From Streptomyces bluensis (lineage in GTDB: Bacteria; Actinomycetota; Actinomycetes; Streptomycetales; Streptomycetaceae), in NCBI RefSeq assembly GCF_014650715.1, contig NZ_BMVM01000002.1, forward strand, positions 1-64,000: a stretch of 64,000 nt of DNA. Reading direction: 5' to 3'. Below are positions 41,942-50,414 of this stretch, piece by piece. A program made the position numbers and the translations under genes. Within the stretch, counting starts at the first letter, position 1, and each line of letters begins with the position of its first letter. The notes below the pieces were generated by a model. The model was not told the origin of the DNA, did no database searches, and worked only from the letters and a program-made list of their open reading frames with translations.

Positions 41942-44900
41942 TCAGGCAGCGGTGCGGGCCGCGACGAGTCGGCGGCACTCCTGCGCGCGGTGGCCCGGTT
42001 CGCCGTCCACACCGGAGAGTTCGTCCAGGTAGTTGAGCAGGTCCTTGACGGTGTCGGCGTCCGGATCTCCGTCGAGGAAGGCTTCCGTGGCCTCGGCGAG
42101 GGTGTCCTCCCTTTCGAGGAGGATCGCCCGGAACAGCGCCGCGAGCCTGATGTCGTCCTCGTCCAGCGACTCGGTCGCCCGTGCGAACAGTGCGCTCCAC
42201 TGCTCCACGCATGCGTCGAGTCCCGACGTCACGGTGTCCAGCATGGCCTTCGCGAACAGCAAGCCGAGGTCGTCGGGCTCGGACGCGAGAGCCTGCTCCA
42301 GGTCCTCGCGCGCCCGCGCGTACCGGCCCGCCTGCCGGTGAGCCACACCTCGTCCGCCGAGGGCCCACGGGAGGGTCGGGTCGTGTTCCAGGGCGGCCGT
42401 GAAATCGGCGACGGCTTCCTCGTAGCGGCCGGCCTGCTGGTGGAGCTCCCCGCGTTCCGTGAGAGCCCAGGTGTAGGACGGTCTGAGGGCGAGAGCAGCC
42501 GTGAGGTCGGCGACCGCCTCCTCGAAGCGCCCTGCCCGCCGATGGGCCAGTCCGCGTTCTCCGAGGGCCCAGGTGTAGGACGGGCTGAGGTCGAGAGCGG
42601 CCGTGAGGTCGGCGACCGCCTCGTCCGGGCGACCGGCCTGCCGATGAGCCTGACCACGCGACGCCAGAGCCCAGACCAGGTCGGGATTCAGGGCCAGCGC
42701 ACCGGTGAAGTCGGAGATGGCCTCGTCGAAACGCCCAGCCTCCCGGTGCGCCTCCCCACGATGGGCGAGAGCCCAGTCGTACGCGGGATCGAGAGCCAGC
42801 GCCGCCGTGAAGTCGGCCACGGCCTCCTCGAAACGCCCGGCCTGCCGATGGGCTTCCCCGCGTTCGGCGAGAGCCCAGTCGTACGCGGGGTCGAGCTCCA
42901 CGGCGGCCGACAGGTCGGCGACGGCCTCGTCATAGCGACCGGCCTGCCGATGAGCCTGACCACGCGACGCCAGAGCCCAGTCCCAGCGGTCCAGTTCCAG
43001 CGCACCGGTGAAGTCGGAGACGGCCTCGTCGAAACGCCCTGCCTCCCGGTGCGCCTCCCCACGATGGGCAAGAGCCCAGGCATACGCGGGATTGATGGTG
43101 AGAGCAGCCGTGAAGTCGGTTACGGCCTCCTCGAAACGGCCGGTCAGTCGATGGGTTTCGCCCCGTTGGGCGAGGGCCCAGGCGTACGGGGGGTCGAGCT
43201 CCGCCGCGGCGGAGAGATCCGCGATGGCCTCGTCATGACGGCCCGCCTGCTGGTGGGCCGCCCCGCGTTCGGCGAGCGCCCAGGCGAGGGCCGGGGTGAG
43301 CTGGAGAGCCGCGGTGAAGTCGGCGACGGCGTCCTCGTAACGGCCGGCGGCCCGATGGGACCGCCCGCGTTGGGCGAGCGCCCAGGCGTAGGTGGGGTCG
43401 AGCTCCAGCGAGGCCGTGAAGTCGGCGACGGACTCGTCGTAGCGCCCGGCCTGCTGATGCGCCTCGGCGCGGTAGGAGAGAACCTCCGCGGCGAATGCGA
43501 TCTCGCGGTCCAGCGCGGCGGTGAAGTCGTTGACGGCCTCGTCGAAGCGGCCCGCCGCGCGGTGGGCCTCGCCGCGGAAGGCGAGGGCCCAGACGAGGGA
43601 GGGATCGAGGTCGAGAGCGGCCGTGAGGTCGGCGACGGCCTCGTCGTGGCGGCCTGCCTGCCGGTGGGCCTCCCCACGCTGGCCGAGGGACCAGGCGTAC
43701 GTGGGGTCGAGCTCCAGAGCGGTCGTCAGGTCGCTCACCGCCTGGTCGAGATGCCCGAGCGAGCAATGGGCGTCACCGCGGTAGCCCCAGGCGCGGGCAT
43801 TGCCGGGGTCGATGGTGACGGCCCGGTCCAGTTCCGTCACCGCTTCGTCGTCGCGGTCGGCCAGATAGAGGTGTCTGCCTCGGTAGGTGTGCGCCCAGGC
43901 ACGCGCGGTCGTGTCCAGCCCGCCATGGGTCAGCAGGGCCGTCAGGGCGGCGAGGCAGGGTTCGTCGTCGGCGACGGCGTGCCGGAGGCGCTCGGCCCAG
44001 GAGAGAAGGGCCGGATCGGCGGTGTCGCGGGCGGCCTGTCCCAGTCTGTCGGTCCACTGCTGCAGGATCTCCGTGTCCTGTCCGGCGGCGTGGACGGCCT
44101 GCCCCAGGGCGGCCGGCAGATGGGCGGCGGGGTGCGCGCACAGCCGGTGGTACGTCTCGTCCAGGTGGTGCCGGCGCCACCGGGGGTCGCCCCAACGCCT
44201 GGGTTCGGAGAGGCCCTGTTCGGCTTCGGTGCGCCAGGTGCCGTGGGCGGCCGCCAGGTGGAGGTGGGCCGTGGTCCAGCGCTGGGGGGAACGGGTGCGC
44301 TGCTGGCGCACCATGCTCGCCCGCACCACGGCGTGGTACTGCTTGAAGTCGCCGCGACCGCTGACGAACGGCTGCTCGCACAGCCAGCCCCACAGTTCCT
44401 GCCCCTCCCGCGGTGCGGCGGCGGCGAAGACGTCCTCGTTCAGCTGGGGCGCGAGCGCGCACGCCAGCACCGTCTGCTGCTGCCGCTCGTCGCTGATTCC
44501 CTCCATGAACCGTGCGACGGCCCTGTCCACCGCGTCCCCGTCGGCGTCGACGTCCTCGGCCGTTCCGGGCCGGGTGAGCGCCAGGAGTTCCACGAACAGC
44601 GGCAGCCCCATCGACAGGCGCACGACCGCCTCCACCGCGTCGGGCTCCGTCACCCCTCGTGCGGCCAGCAGCGCCCGTGTCTCCGCCTCGCTGAACACCT
44701 CCAGCGGTACGTCCGCCACCATCGCCCGCAGCGGTGCCCACTCCCGTTCGGCGAGTTCGTCACGCCCGGCGAGCACCACCATCACATTGGTCGGCAGCGG
44801 ACCGAACGTGTCCTTCAGCAGGTCCCGCAGCCATCCGTCCAGATAGCGTCCGGTCTGCTCCCAGGTGTCGAGGAACAGCACCACCCACGGGTACCGGCCG

Positions 44901-45547
44901 CACAGCCGCTCCAGCTCGGAGACGAACGCCCGGTTCACGGCCGTGTCCCCGGCACGCACCCGGCGGCCCCTGGCCCGGGCTCCGGCCCGGAGCCGGTCGA
45001 GCCCCTGGGCCGCGGTGTCCGGGTTCACCATCGCGGTCACCGCCCCGGCCCCGGGGATCAGTGAGGACGCGCCGCCCAGCGCGGCCTGGGTCAGCACCCT
45101 GCTCGACACCGAGGCCTCACCCTCCCCGGGCACTGGTTCGGCGGCCGCCTCCAGTTCCCGGCGGTACTGCTCGGCCGCCCGGTCGAACTCCTTGAACGGT
45201 CCCGCCTGCTCGGCCAGTTGCCGGGCCAGCTCCGTCAGCGCCTGCTGCACTCCGTGGACGTCGCTCTCGTCCACGACCGCTGTCGCCGCGCCCGCCCTCC
45301 GGGCCGCTTCCTGCCACTGGCGCAGCAGCGTGGACTTGCCCACCCCGCCCACCCCGCGTACGTGGAACAGGAACTCCGCCGGGTCCTGCGCCGACTCCGG
45401 ATCCTTCGCCAGGTTCTCCGCGAACAGCGACAACTGCGCCCGCCGGCCCACGAACCGTGCCTGGGTGCGCTGTCTGATCAGCTCACCGCGTGACCGGCCG
45501 CGCCGCCCCGCCCCCGACATGCCCCACCCCCGTCTCGCCACTGCCAC
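41942..45547 (-). CDS. STAND-type NTPase with 16 tetratricopeptide repeats
   Basis: 1201 residues. A short basic start, then FVGR (32-35), Walker A GVGGVGKST (65-73), Walker B VVLFLDTWE (222-230), a sensor-like VVLAGRDEL (257-265) and a GLPL motif near 313. These are the marks of an AP-ATPase/STAND switch. After a helical middle region come 16 TPR units (about 550-1093), mostly of the form WALAxRGEAHRQAGRxDEA, and a helical tail. No catalytic effector, HTH or membrane domain is visible. An ATG nine codons in (45520) is an alternative start. STAND proteins act in signalling, regulation or immunity; the role here is unknown. Single gene. Confidence 0.88.
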   Translation of the reverse strand: MAVARRGWGMSGAGRRGRSRGELIRQRTQARFVGRRAQLSLFAENLAKDPESAQDPAEFLFHVRGVGGVGKSTLLRQWQEAARRAGAATAVVDESDVHGVQQALTELARQLAEQAGPFKEFDRAAEQYRRELEAAAEPVPGEGEASVSSRVLTQAALGGASSLIPGAGAVTAMVNPDTAAQGLDRLRAGARARGRRVRAGDTAVNRAFVSELERLCGRYPWVVLFLDTWEQTGRYLDGWLRDLLKDTFGPLPTNVMVVLAGRDELAEREWAPLRAMVADVPLEVFSEAETRALLAARGVTEPDAVEAVVRLSMGLPLFVELLALTRPGTAEDVDADGDAVDRAVARFMEGISDERQQQTVLACALAPQLNEDVFAAAAPREGQELWGWLCEQPFVSGRGDFKQYHAVVRASMVRQQRTRSPQRWTTAHLHLAAAHGTWRTEAEQGLSEPRRWGDPRWRRHHLDETYHRLCAHPAAHLPAALGQAVHAAGQDTEILQQWTDRLGQAARDTADPALLSWAERLRHAVADDEPCLAALTALLTHGGLDTTARAWAHTYRGRHLYLADRDDEAVTELDRAVTIDPGNARAWGYRGDAHCSLGHLDQAVSDLTTALELDPTYAWSLGQRGEAHRQAGRHDEAVADLTAALDLDPSLVWALAFRGEAHRAAGRFDEAVNDFTAALDREIAFAAEVLSYRAEAHQQAGRYDESVADFTASLELDPTYAWALAQRGRSHRAAGRYEDAVADFTAALQLTPALAWALAERGAAHQQAGRHDEAIADLSAAAELDPPYAWALAQRGETHRLTGRFEEAVTDFTAALTINPAYAWALAHRGEAHREAGRFDEAVSDFTGALELDRWDWALASRGQAHRQAGRYDEAVADLSAAVELDPAYDWALAERGEAHRQAGRFEEAVADFTAALALDPAYDWALAHRGEAHREAGRFDEAISDFTGALALNPDLVWALASRGQAHRQAGRPDEAVADLTAALDLSPSYTWALGERGLAHRRAGRFEEAVADLTAALALRPSYTWALTERGELHQQAGRYEEAVADFTAALEHDPTLPWALGGRGVAHRQAGRYARAREDLEQALASEPDDLGLLFAKAMLDTVTSGLDACVEQWSALFARATESLDEDDIRLAALFRAILLEREDTLAEATEAFLDGDPDADTVKDLLNYLDELSGVDGEPGHRAQECRRLVAARTAA
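42269..43900. repeat. TPR-coding tandem repeat, 102-bp unit with 306-bp higher order
   Basis: Sixteen units of about 102 bases. TGACCACGCG starts at 42651 and again at 42957, exactly 306 bases apart, and TPR units 9-10-11 closely resemble 12-13-14 in order, showing duplication of three-unit blocks. Unit 9 is one residue short. Such DNA is prone to unequal recombination. Confidence 0.8.
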
Positions 45548-45649
45548 CGGCCACCGTACGCGGAACTCACCGCGCGAAGCCGCCTCCCCGGCTTTCTAGG
45601 GCACCTGCCCGATCCGCCCTCCAGGTCCTTAGCACCACGATGACCAGGC

Positions 45650-46894
45650 ATGACAACCAAGACAACAGGGGCGTCAGGGGCGCCACGGGAGGCGTGGCCC
45701 TCGTGGACCCTGGTGCGCGTTCTGCGGGACCGCAACGCGGGGTTCTACCTGGCCGGGGTCGTGGTCTCGGGCTTCGGCACGTCCGCGCTGTGGCTGGCGT
45801 CCGGCATCTGGGTCAAGGACCTCACCGGGTCGAACGGGCTTGCCGCGCTGTCCATGCTGGCCATGTGGGCACCGACCCTGTTCGGCCCCTTCCTCGGCAC
45901 CCTCGCCGACCGTACCCGCCGCAAGCCGCTCCTGATCTGGACGAACCTCGCCCTGGCGGCGCTCCTCCTCACCCTCCTCGCCGTCGACTCCGCGGAAGGC
46001 CTGTGGCTGCTCCTCGCGGTTCTGCTCGTGTACGGCGCGGCGGGTGTCGTCCACGACGCGGCCGAGGCGGCACTGGTCGCCACCGCGGTGGACCCGTCCC
46101 TGCTCGGCGACTTCAACGGTCTGCGGATGACGGCCAACGAGGGCATGAAGCTGGTGGCTCCGCTGGCCGGGGCGGGCATCTACGCGGCGTACGGCGGCGC
46201 GAGTGTGGCGCTGCTGGACGCGGTGACGTTCGTGTGCGCCACGGCGCTGTACGCGTGCGTCCGCGTGCACGAGCCGAAACCCGAACCGCCCACGGTGGCC
46301 TGGCGGGCGCGGACCGCCGAGGGCGCACACTTCCTCCGGGGCCACCGGAGTCTCGGCCCCCTGGTACTGGCGGGCGGCGCCACGATGTTCCTCTCGGGCG
46401 TCCACGGCGCCACGGTCTACGCCGTCGTCGACGGTCTCGGGCGCTCCCCCGCGTACGCCGGTGTGCTGTCCGTCGCCCAGGGTGTGGGCTCCGTGGCCGT
46501 CGGGCTGGTCTCGGGTCCACTGATCCGGCGCCTCGGCGCACGCCGTTTCGCGGCGTGCGGGATCGCGCTCACGGCGGTCGCGGTGGGGCTGCGGGCGGTT
46601 CCGTCCGACGCGGTGGCCCTGGGGGCCGGTGCGGCGGTGGGGGCGGGCCTGCCGTGCGTGCTGATCGCGGCGCTCACGGCGGTGCAGCGGGAGACTCCGG
46701 GGCCGCTGCTGGGGCGCGTGGCCGCCACCGCCAACACGCTGCTGTTCGCGCCCACCGCGATCGGTCTGGCGGTGGGCGCGAGCCTGGTCGACCTCGTGGA
46801 TCTCCAGGCGCTGCTGACCGGTCTGGGGCTGGCCACGCTCCTGCCGGCCTGGTACCTGCGACGCGTCCGGGTCACCGGCCCGTCGGCGCCGTGA
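45650..46894 (+). CDS. MFS transporter
   Basis: 414 residues with about 12 membrane spans. The loop after span 2 has the MFS motif GTLADRTRRKPLL. Layout resembles the MFS_3/enterobactin-exporter-like group of drug or siderophore efflux proteins. It is divergent from the STAND gene, sharing a 102-base promoter gap, and convergent with the hypothetical gene at 46901. Substrate unknown. Confidence 0.87.
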   Translation: MTTKTTGASGAPREAWPSWTLVRVLRDRNAGFYLAGVVVSGFGTSALWLASGIWVKDLTGSNGLAALSMLAMWAPTLFGPFLGTLADRTRRKPLLIWTNLALAALLLTLLAVDSAEGLWLLLAVLLVYGAAGVVHDAAEAALVATAVDPSLLGDFNGLRMTANEGMKLVAPLAGAGIYAAYGGASVALLDAVTFVCATALYACVRVHEPKPEPPTVAWRARTAEGAHFLRGHRSLGPLVLAGGATMFLSGVHGATVYAVVDGLGRSPAYAGVLSVAQGVGSVAVGLVSGPLIRRLGARRFAACGIALTAVAVGLRAVPSDAVALGAGAAVGAGLPCVLIAALTAVQRETPGPLLGRVAATANTLLFAPTAIGLAVGASLVDLVDLQALLTGLGLATLLPAWYLRRVRVTGPSAP

Positions 46895-46900
46895 CGGGCC

Positions 46901-48070
46901 TCATCCCAACCCCGCCAGCCCCTCCCGCACCGCCACCAGATCCTCGTCCGACGCCAAACCCGCGTGGTACAGCCGCAGTTCGGTCGCCCCGAGGTCCGCC
47001 GCGCGGACCGCGTCCGCCCCCAGCGTCCCGGGGCTCCCGCCCATCCCGGACACCACCGGGAGGTTCGCGGCCAGGACCGCCCCCTCCCGGCCCTGCTCCG
47101 CGAACGGCGTCAACAGCCCCGGCCCACCGGCGCAGGGCACGACCACGCCGTCCGCGACGGACAGGATGTGCGCGGGATCGACGCCCGGGTTCGCGCCCAC
47201 GTGGTGGGTGACCGGATCCGCGTGCAGCAGCACCTGGAAGCCCTCGGGTGCGGCGGCCCGGACGGCCGTGACCGCCGTTTCCTGAAGCGTGCGGGCGATG
47301 TCATCGCGCCACGCACGCGTGCCCGCCGCCCGGCCCTCGCCGAGCAGCTTCTCCACCGCCGGCCAGCCGCCGTCGTCGGGCGCGCCCCGCCACAACGGCT
47401 CCAGCGCGTCCCGGACGGCCGCCGCCAACGCGTCGGCGTCGAGCCCCCGCGTTCCGTACCCCTCACGGCACGTCTCGCAGAAGCACAGCGACATCAGGTA
47501 CGTCCCGGCCTCCCCGAGGGCGACCCCACCGGTCTTGTCGTGCGCGTGGAGGTGAGGGAGCCCGTACCAGCCCAGCGACTCCAGCTCCGTGCCCCGCGCC
47601 CCCGGCCGCACCGCCGCCTCGACGGCCAGGTCCACCAGGTACTGCCGCGTCTGAGGCTGCGCGACGCACGGCGCCCACCCGTAGCGGTCGCCGTACGCGT
47701 TGACCACGGACGTGTCCGGGAACTGGGCGCCCAGCCGGGAGTTGTGCGCGAGCACGACCCAGGTGTGCACCTCCAGGCCGGCGGCCGCCAGTGCCTCGGC
47801 CGCCTCCCCGTACGCGTCCCCGGGCGCCCACTGACCGGCGGCGTACGGCCGCAGCCGCCGCCCCGACCAGCGTGCCTCGTCCGGCGGGTACAGCACGGCG
47901 GCGTGCTCGGCCGTGACGATCCGGTGCCGGGGGTGCCGGGAGGTGAGCGCGCGCGTGGAGTGGTACGCGGAGGCGAGCGTCGCCTGCCGCACCCCGAGCC
48001 CCGCGATGAACTCCCCGGCCGACGGGTCCCCGTTGACGTCCCAGGGGTAGACGAACGCCGACGCCTTCAC
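46901..48070 (-). CDS. Conserved hypothetical protein, probable TIM-barrel
   Basis: 389 residues, no signal peptide. Alternating strands and helices (FVYPWDVNGD at the start, VHTWVVLAHNSRLG, LLHADPVTHHVGANP) suggest a TIM barrel like glycoside-hydrolase or amidohydrolase relatives. A CFCETC segment near residue 200 could bind metal. I do not recognise a defined function. It begins 22 bases after kdgD on the same strand, so it is probably co-expressed with the galactarate pathway and could act on a lactone or sugar acid; that is inference. Confidence 0.75.
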   Translation of the reverse strand: MKASAFVYPWDVNGDPSAGEFIAGLGVRQATLASAYHSTRALTSRHPRHRIVTAEHAAVLYPPDEARWSGRRLRPYAAGQWAPGDAYGEAAEALAAAGLEVHTWVVLAHNSRLGAQFPDTSVVNAYGDRYGWAPCVAQPQTRQYLVDLAVEAAVRPGARGTELESLGWYGLPHLHAHDKTGGVALGEAGTYLMSLCFCETCREGYGTRGLDADALAAAVRDALEPLWRGAPDDGGWPAVEKLLGEGRAAGTRAWRDDIARTLQETAVTAVRAAAPEGFQVLLHADPVTHHVGANPGVDPAHILSVADGVVVPCAGGPGLLTPFAEQGREGAVLAANLPVVSGMGGSPGTLGADAVRAADLGATELRLYHAGLASDEDLVAVREGLAGLG

Positions 48071-48092
48071 TATGTCCTCCTCCAGGCCTGGC

Positions 48093-49022
48093 TCAGAGCA
48101 ACGCGTACCCGCGCTCGATCAGTTGCGCGAGCTGCTTGACATGATCCTCGGTCGGTTCGCGCAGGGGCGGCCGGACCTCCCCCACGTCGAGTCCGCGCAG
48201 CCGTACTCCGGCCTTCACCAGGGACACCGCGTAGCCGCGCCCCTGGGCGCGCAGTTCGACGAACGGCCGGTAGAAGCCGTCCAGCAGGCGCTCGGCCGTC
48301 GCGTCGTCGCCCGTGTTCAGCGCCTTGTGGAAGGCGAGGGCGATCTCCGGAGCGAAGCAGAACACCGCGGACGAGTACAGGGTGATGCCGATACCCCGGT
48401 ACGCGAGCCCCGTCAGTTCGGCCGTCGGGAGGCCGTTGAAGTACAGGAACTCGCCCGGGACCTCGCTCCGTACGGCGCTCACGATCCGCTGCATCAGGTC
48501 GAGGTCGCCGAGACCGTCCTTGAAGCCGATGATCCCCTCGGTGCGGGCGAGTTCGACCACCGTTCCCGGGGTGAACACGGCGTTGTCGCGCTGATAGACG
48601 ATCAGCGGCAGCGGGGTCGCCGCCGCCAGGTCCCGGTAGTGCCGCAGCAGGCCCTCCTGGGGCGCCTGTACGAGGTAGGGCGGCATGGCGAGCAGCCCGT
48701 CGGCCCCGGCCTCCTCGGCGAGCCGCGCGTACCGCACGGCGAGCGCGGTCCCGTACCCCGCGCCCGCCACGACGGGCACCCGGCCCGCGGTCTCCTCGAC
48801 GGCGGCGCGGACGCAGGCCTGGAACTCCTCGGGAGCGAGCGCGTGGAACTCGCCGGTGCCGCAGCAGGCGAAGACGGCGGCGGCACCGGCGTCGACACCC
48901 CGGCGCACATGCGTGCGGTACGCGTCCAGGTCGACCGCGCCGTCCTGGCCGTAGGCCGTGACGGGGAAGAACAGCGGCCCGCTGGGGATGTTGAGCCGAG
49001 CGGCGAGGGGGGCTGAGGTCAC
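48093..49022 (-). CDS. kdgD: 5-dehydro-4-deoxyglucarate dehydratase
   Basis: 309-residue DapA-superfamily enzyme converting 5-keto-4-deoxyglucarate to 2,5-dioxovalerate, water and CO2. Typical KdgD sequence: SGPLFFPVTAY, CCGTGEFHAL (55-60 core GTGEFH), Tyr143 in VYQRDN and the Schiff-base Lys168 in GFKDGLGDL. The GTG at 49022 is chosen for the GGGAGAG seven bases upstream; an ATG six codons earlier has no site. Divergent from udh; its product is the substrate of the dehydrogenase at 13797-15326. Confidence 0.93.
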   Translation of the reverse strand: MTSAPLAARLNIPSGPLFFPVTAYGQDGAVDLDAYRTHVRRGVDAGAAAVFACCGTGEFHALAPEEFQACVRAAVEETAGRVPVVAGAGYGTALAVRYARLAEEAGADGLLAMPPYLVQAPQEGLLRHYRDLAAATPLPLIVYQRDNAVFTPGTVVELARTEGIIGFKDGLGDLDLMQRIVSAVRSEVPGEFLYFNGLPTAELTGLAYRGIGITLYSSAVFCFAPEIALAFHKALNTGDDATAERLLDGFYRPFVELRAQGRGYAVSLVKAGVRLRGLDVGEVRPPLREPTEDHVKQLAQLIERGYALL

Positions 49023-49152
49023 GGGCTCTCCCAGGTCCATGTCTCTGATCGGTGTCCATATTTCTGAACTCGCCCACGCTAAGCCGCCCCCTTCGGACCG
49101 GTCAAGCGCGCCAACCCCGACACACCAGGGGATTTCCCGCCATCGCGCCCCC

Positions 49153-49182
49153 TTGACTCACGAGACCGCACCTCCCTAGCGT
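49153..49182 (+). promoter_or_regulatory. Promoter of udh
   Basis: TTGACT (49153-49158), 18-base spacer, TAGCGT (49177-49182). The predicted transcription start near 49189 falls inside the adjacent palindrome, so a repressor bound there would block initiation. Confidence 0.6.
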
Positions 49183-49187
49183 GTCCA

Positions 49188-49214
49188 CGCATGTGAATGT
49201 GGTACGCACATGCG
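49188..49214. promoter_or_regulatory. Operator-like inverted repeat at the udh promoter
   Basis: CGCATGTG (49188-49195) and CACATGCG (49207-49214), perfect 8-bp arms with an 11-base spacer, located between the -10 element and the udh start at 49273. Confidence 0.6.
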
Positions 49215-49272
49215 CACTACGCCCGTCTGGCTGATGCACACCGCGCTTCCGGTGATTCAAGGAGACCCGAGA

Positions 49273-50097
49273 ATGCCCGCTCCCCGCACCGTTCTGCTCA
49301 CCGGCGCCGCCGGCGGACTCGGCACCCTGATGCGGGAGTTGCTCCCGGAGTACGGTTACGAACTCCGCCTCCTCGACGTGCGCCCCATCGAGGGTGAACC
49401 GGACGCGATCACCGCCGACCTCGCCGACACCGGTGCCCTCCGCGAGGCCGTACGAGGCGTCGACGCGATCATCCACCTCGCCGGCATCTCCCTGGAAGCC
49501 CCCTTCGAGAAGATCCTGAAGGCGAACATCGAGGGCACGTACAACCTGTACGAGGCCGCCCGTGAGGAGGGGATCAAGCGGATCGTCTTCGCCTCCTCCA
49601 ACCACGCCGTCGGCTTCACGCCCCGCCCCCAGGGCGAAGCCCCCTTTGACACGGGCGCGTTGATCCCCATCGACACCCCGCGCCGCCCCGACACCTTCTA
49701 CGGCCTGTCCAAGTCCTTCGGCGAGGACCTCGCCCAGCTCTACTGGGACCGGCACGGCATGGAGACCGTCTCCGTACGCATCGGCTCCTGCTTCAAGGAG
49801 CCCAAGAGCGTGCGCATGCTGTCGGTCTGGATGAGCCCCGAGGACGGCGCCCGCCTCTTCCACGCGGCCCTGACCGCCGAGGACGTGCGGCACACCGTCG
49901 TGTACGGCTCCTCCGCCAACACCCGCCTGTGGTGGGACCTGACGACCGCCCGAGCCCTCGGCTACGCACCGCAGGACGACTCCGAGCCGTACGCCGAGAA
50001 GCTGATCGCCGAGCAGGGTGAACTCGACCCGGAGAACGTGGCGCACGCCTACCTCGGCGGCCACTTCGTGAGCGAGCCGCCCATCTGGCCGTACTGA
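49273..50097 (+). CDS. udh: Uronate dehydrogenase
   Basis: 274-residue short-chain dehydrogenase (NAD-dependent epimerase/dehydratase superfamily) that oxidises D-galacturonate or D-glucuronate to the aldarolactone. The nucleotide loop is GAAGGLG (11-17), with HLAGIS and FASSNHAVGF, and the catalytic Tyr143/Lys147 (YGLSK). The long similarity to Agrobacterium Udh as I know it (EILKANIEGTYNLYEAA-type region, VRIGSC, GSSANTRLWWD) makes this assignment strong. RBS AAGGAGA. Divergent from kdgD; it is the entry step for pectin galacturonate. Confidence 0.94.
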   Translation: MPAPRTVLLTGAAGGLGTLMRELLPEYGYELRLLDVRPIEGEPDAITADLADTGALREAVRGVDAIIHLAGISLEAPFEKILKANIEGTYNLYEAAREEGIKRIVFASSNHAVGFTPRPQGEAPFDTGALIPIDTPRRPDTFYGLSKSFGEDLAQLYWDRHGMETVSVRIGSCFKEPKSVRMLSVWMSPEDGARLFHAALTAEDVRHTVVYGSSANTRLWWDLTTARALGYAPQDDSEPYAEKLIAEQGELDPENVAHAYLGGHFVSEPPIWPY

Positions 50098-50175
50098 CGG
50101 CCCACCCGGTCGCCCTGACGGCCGGCCACACCGACGCGATCCAGCCGTACCGGCGCCGTGACGAGAGGCGCTCCT

Positions 50176-50210
50176 GGGGCGGGCGGGCACCGAACGGGCC
50201 CGCCCGCCCC
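50176..50210 (+). terminator. Terminator after udh
   Basis: A perfect 13-bp stem (50176-50188 with 50198-50210) with a nine-base loop, 79 bases past the udh stop. The remaining gap up to the DeoR gene (50211-50414) shows nothing else distinctive. Confidence 0.85.
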
Positions 50211-50414
50211 GGCATTCGGGCACCGCTCCTGCCCGATCTCACGCACATCCCAGGTCCGAGGCGGGCGGTCACCGCGCGAAACGGGCACAGCCGGGCACCA
50301 TCGGGCGCGCAACAAGCCTGGTCAGCGACGCACACCAGCTGTAGAACTTCCCCCATGGGTCCTACCGGGCCCGAACGGGCAGCAACGGAGCTGTCGCCGA
50401 AGCAGGGAGAGCAG

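Noticed and set aside
42269..43900. Artefactual or noncoding satellite
   Set aside because: Every unit keeps the frame and the TPR consensus, so it is coding.
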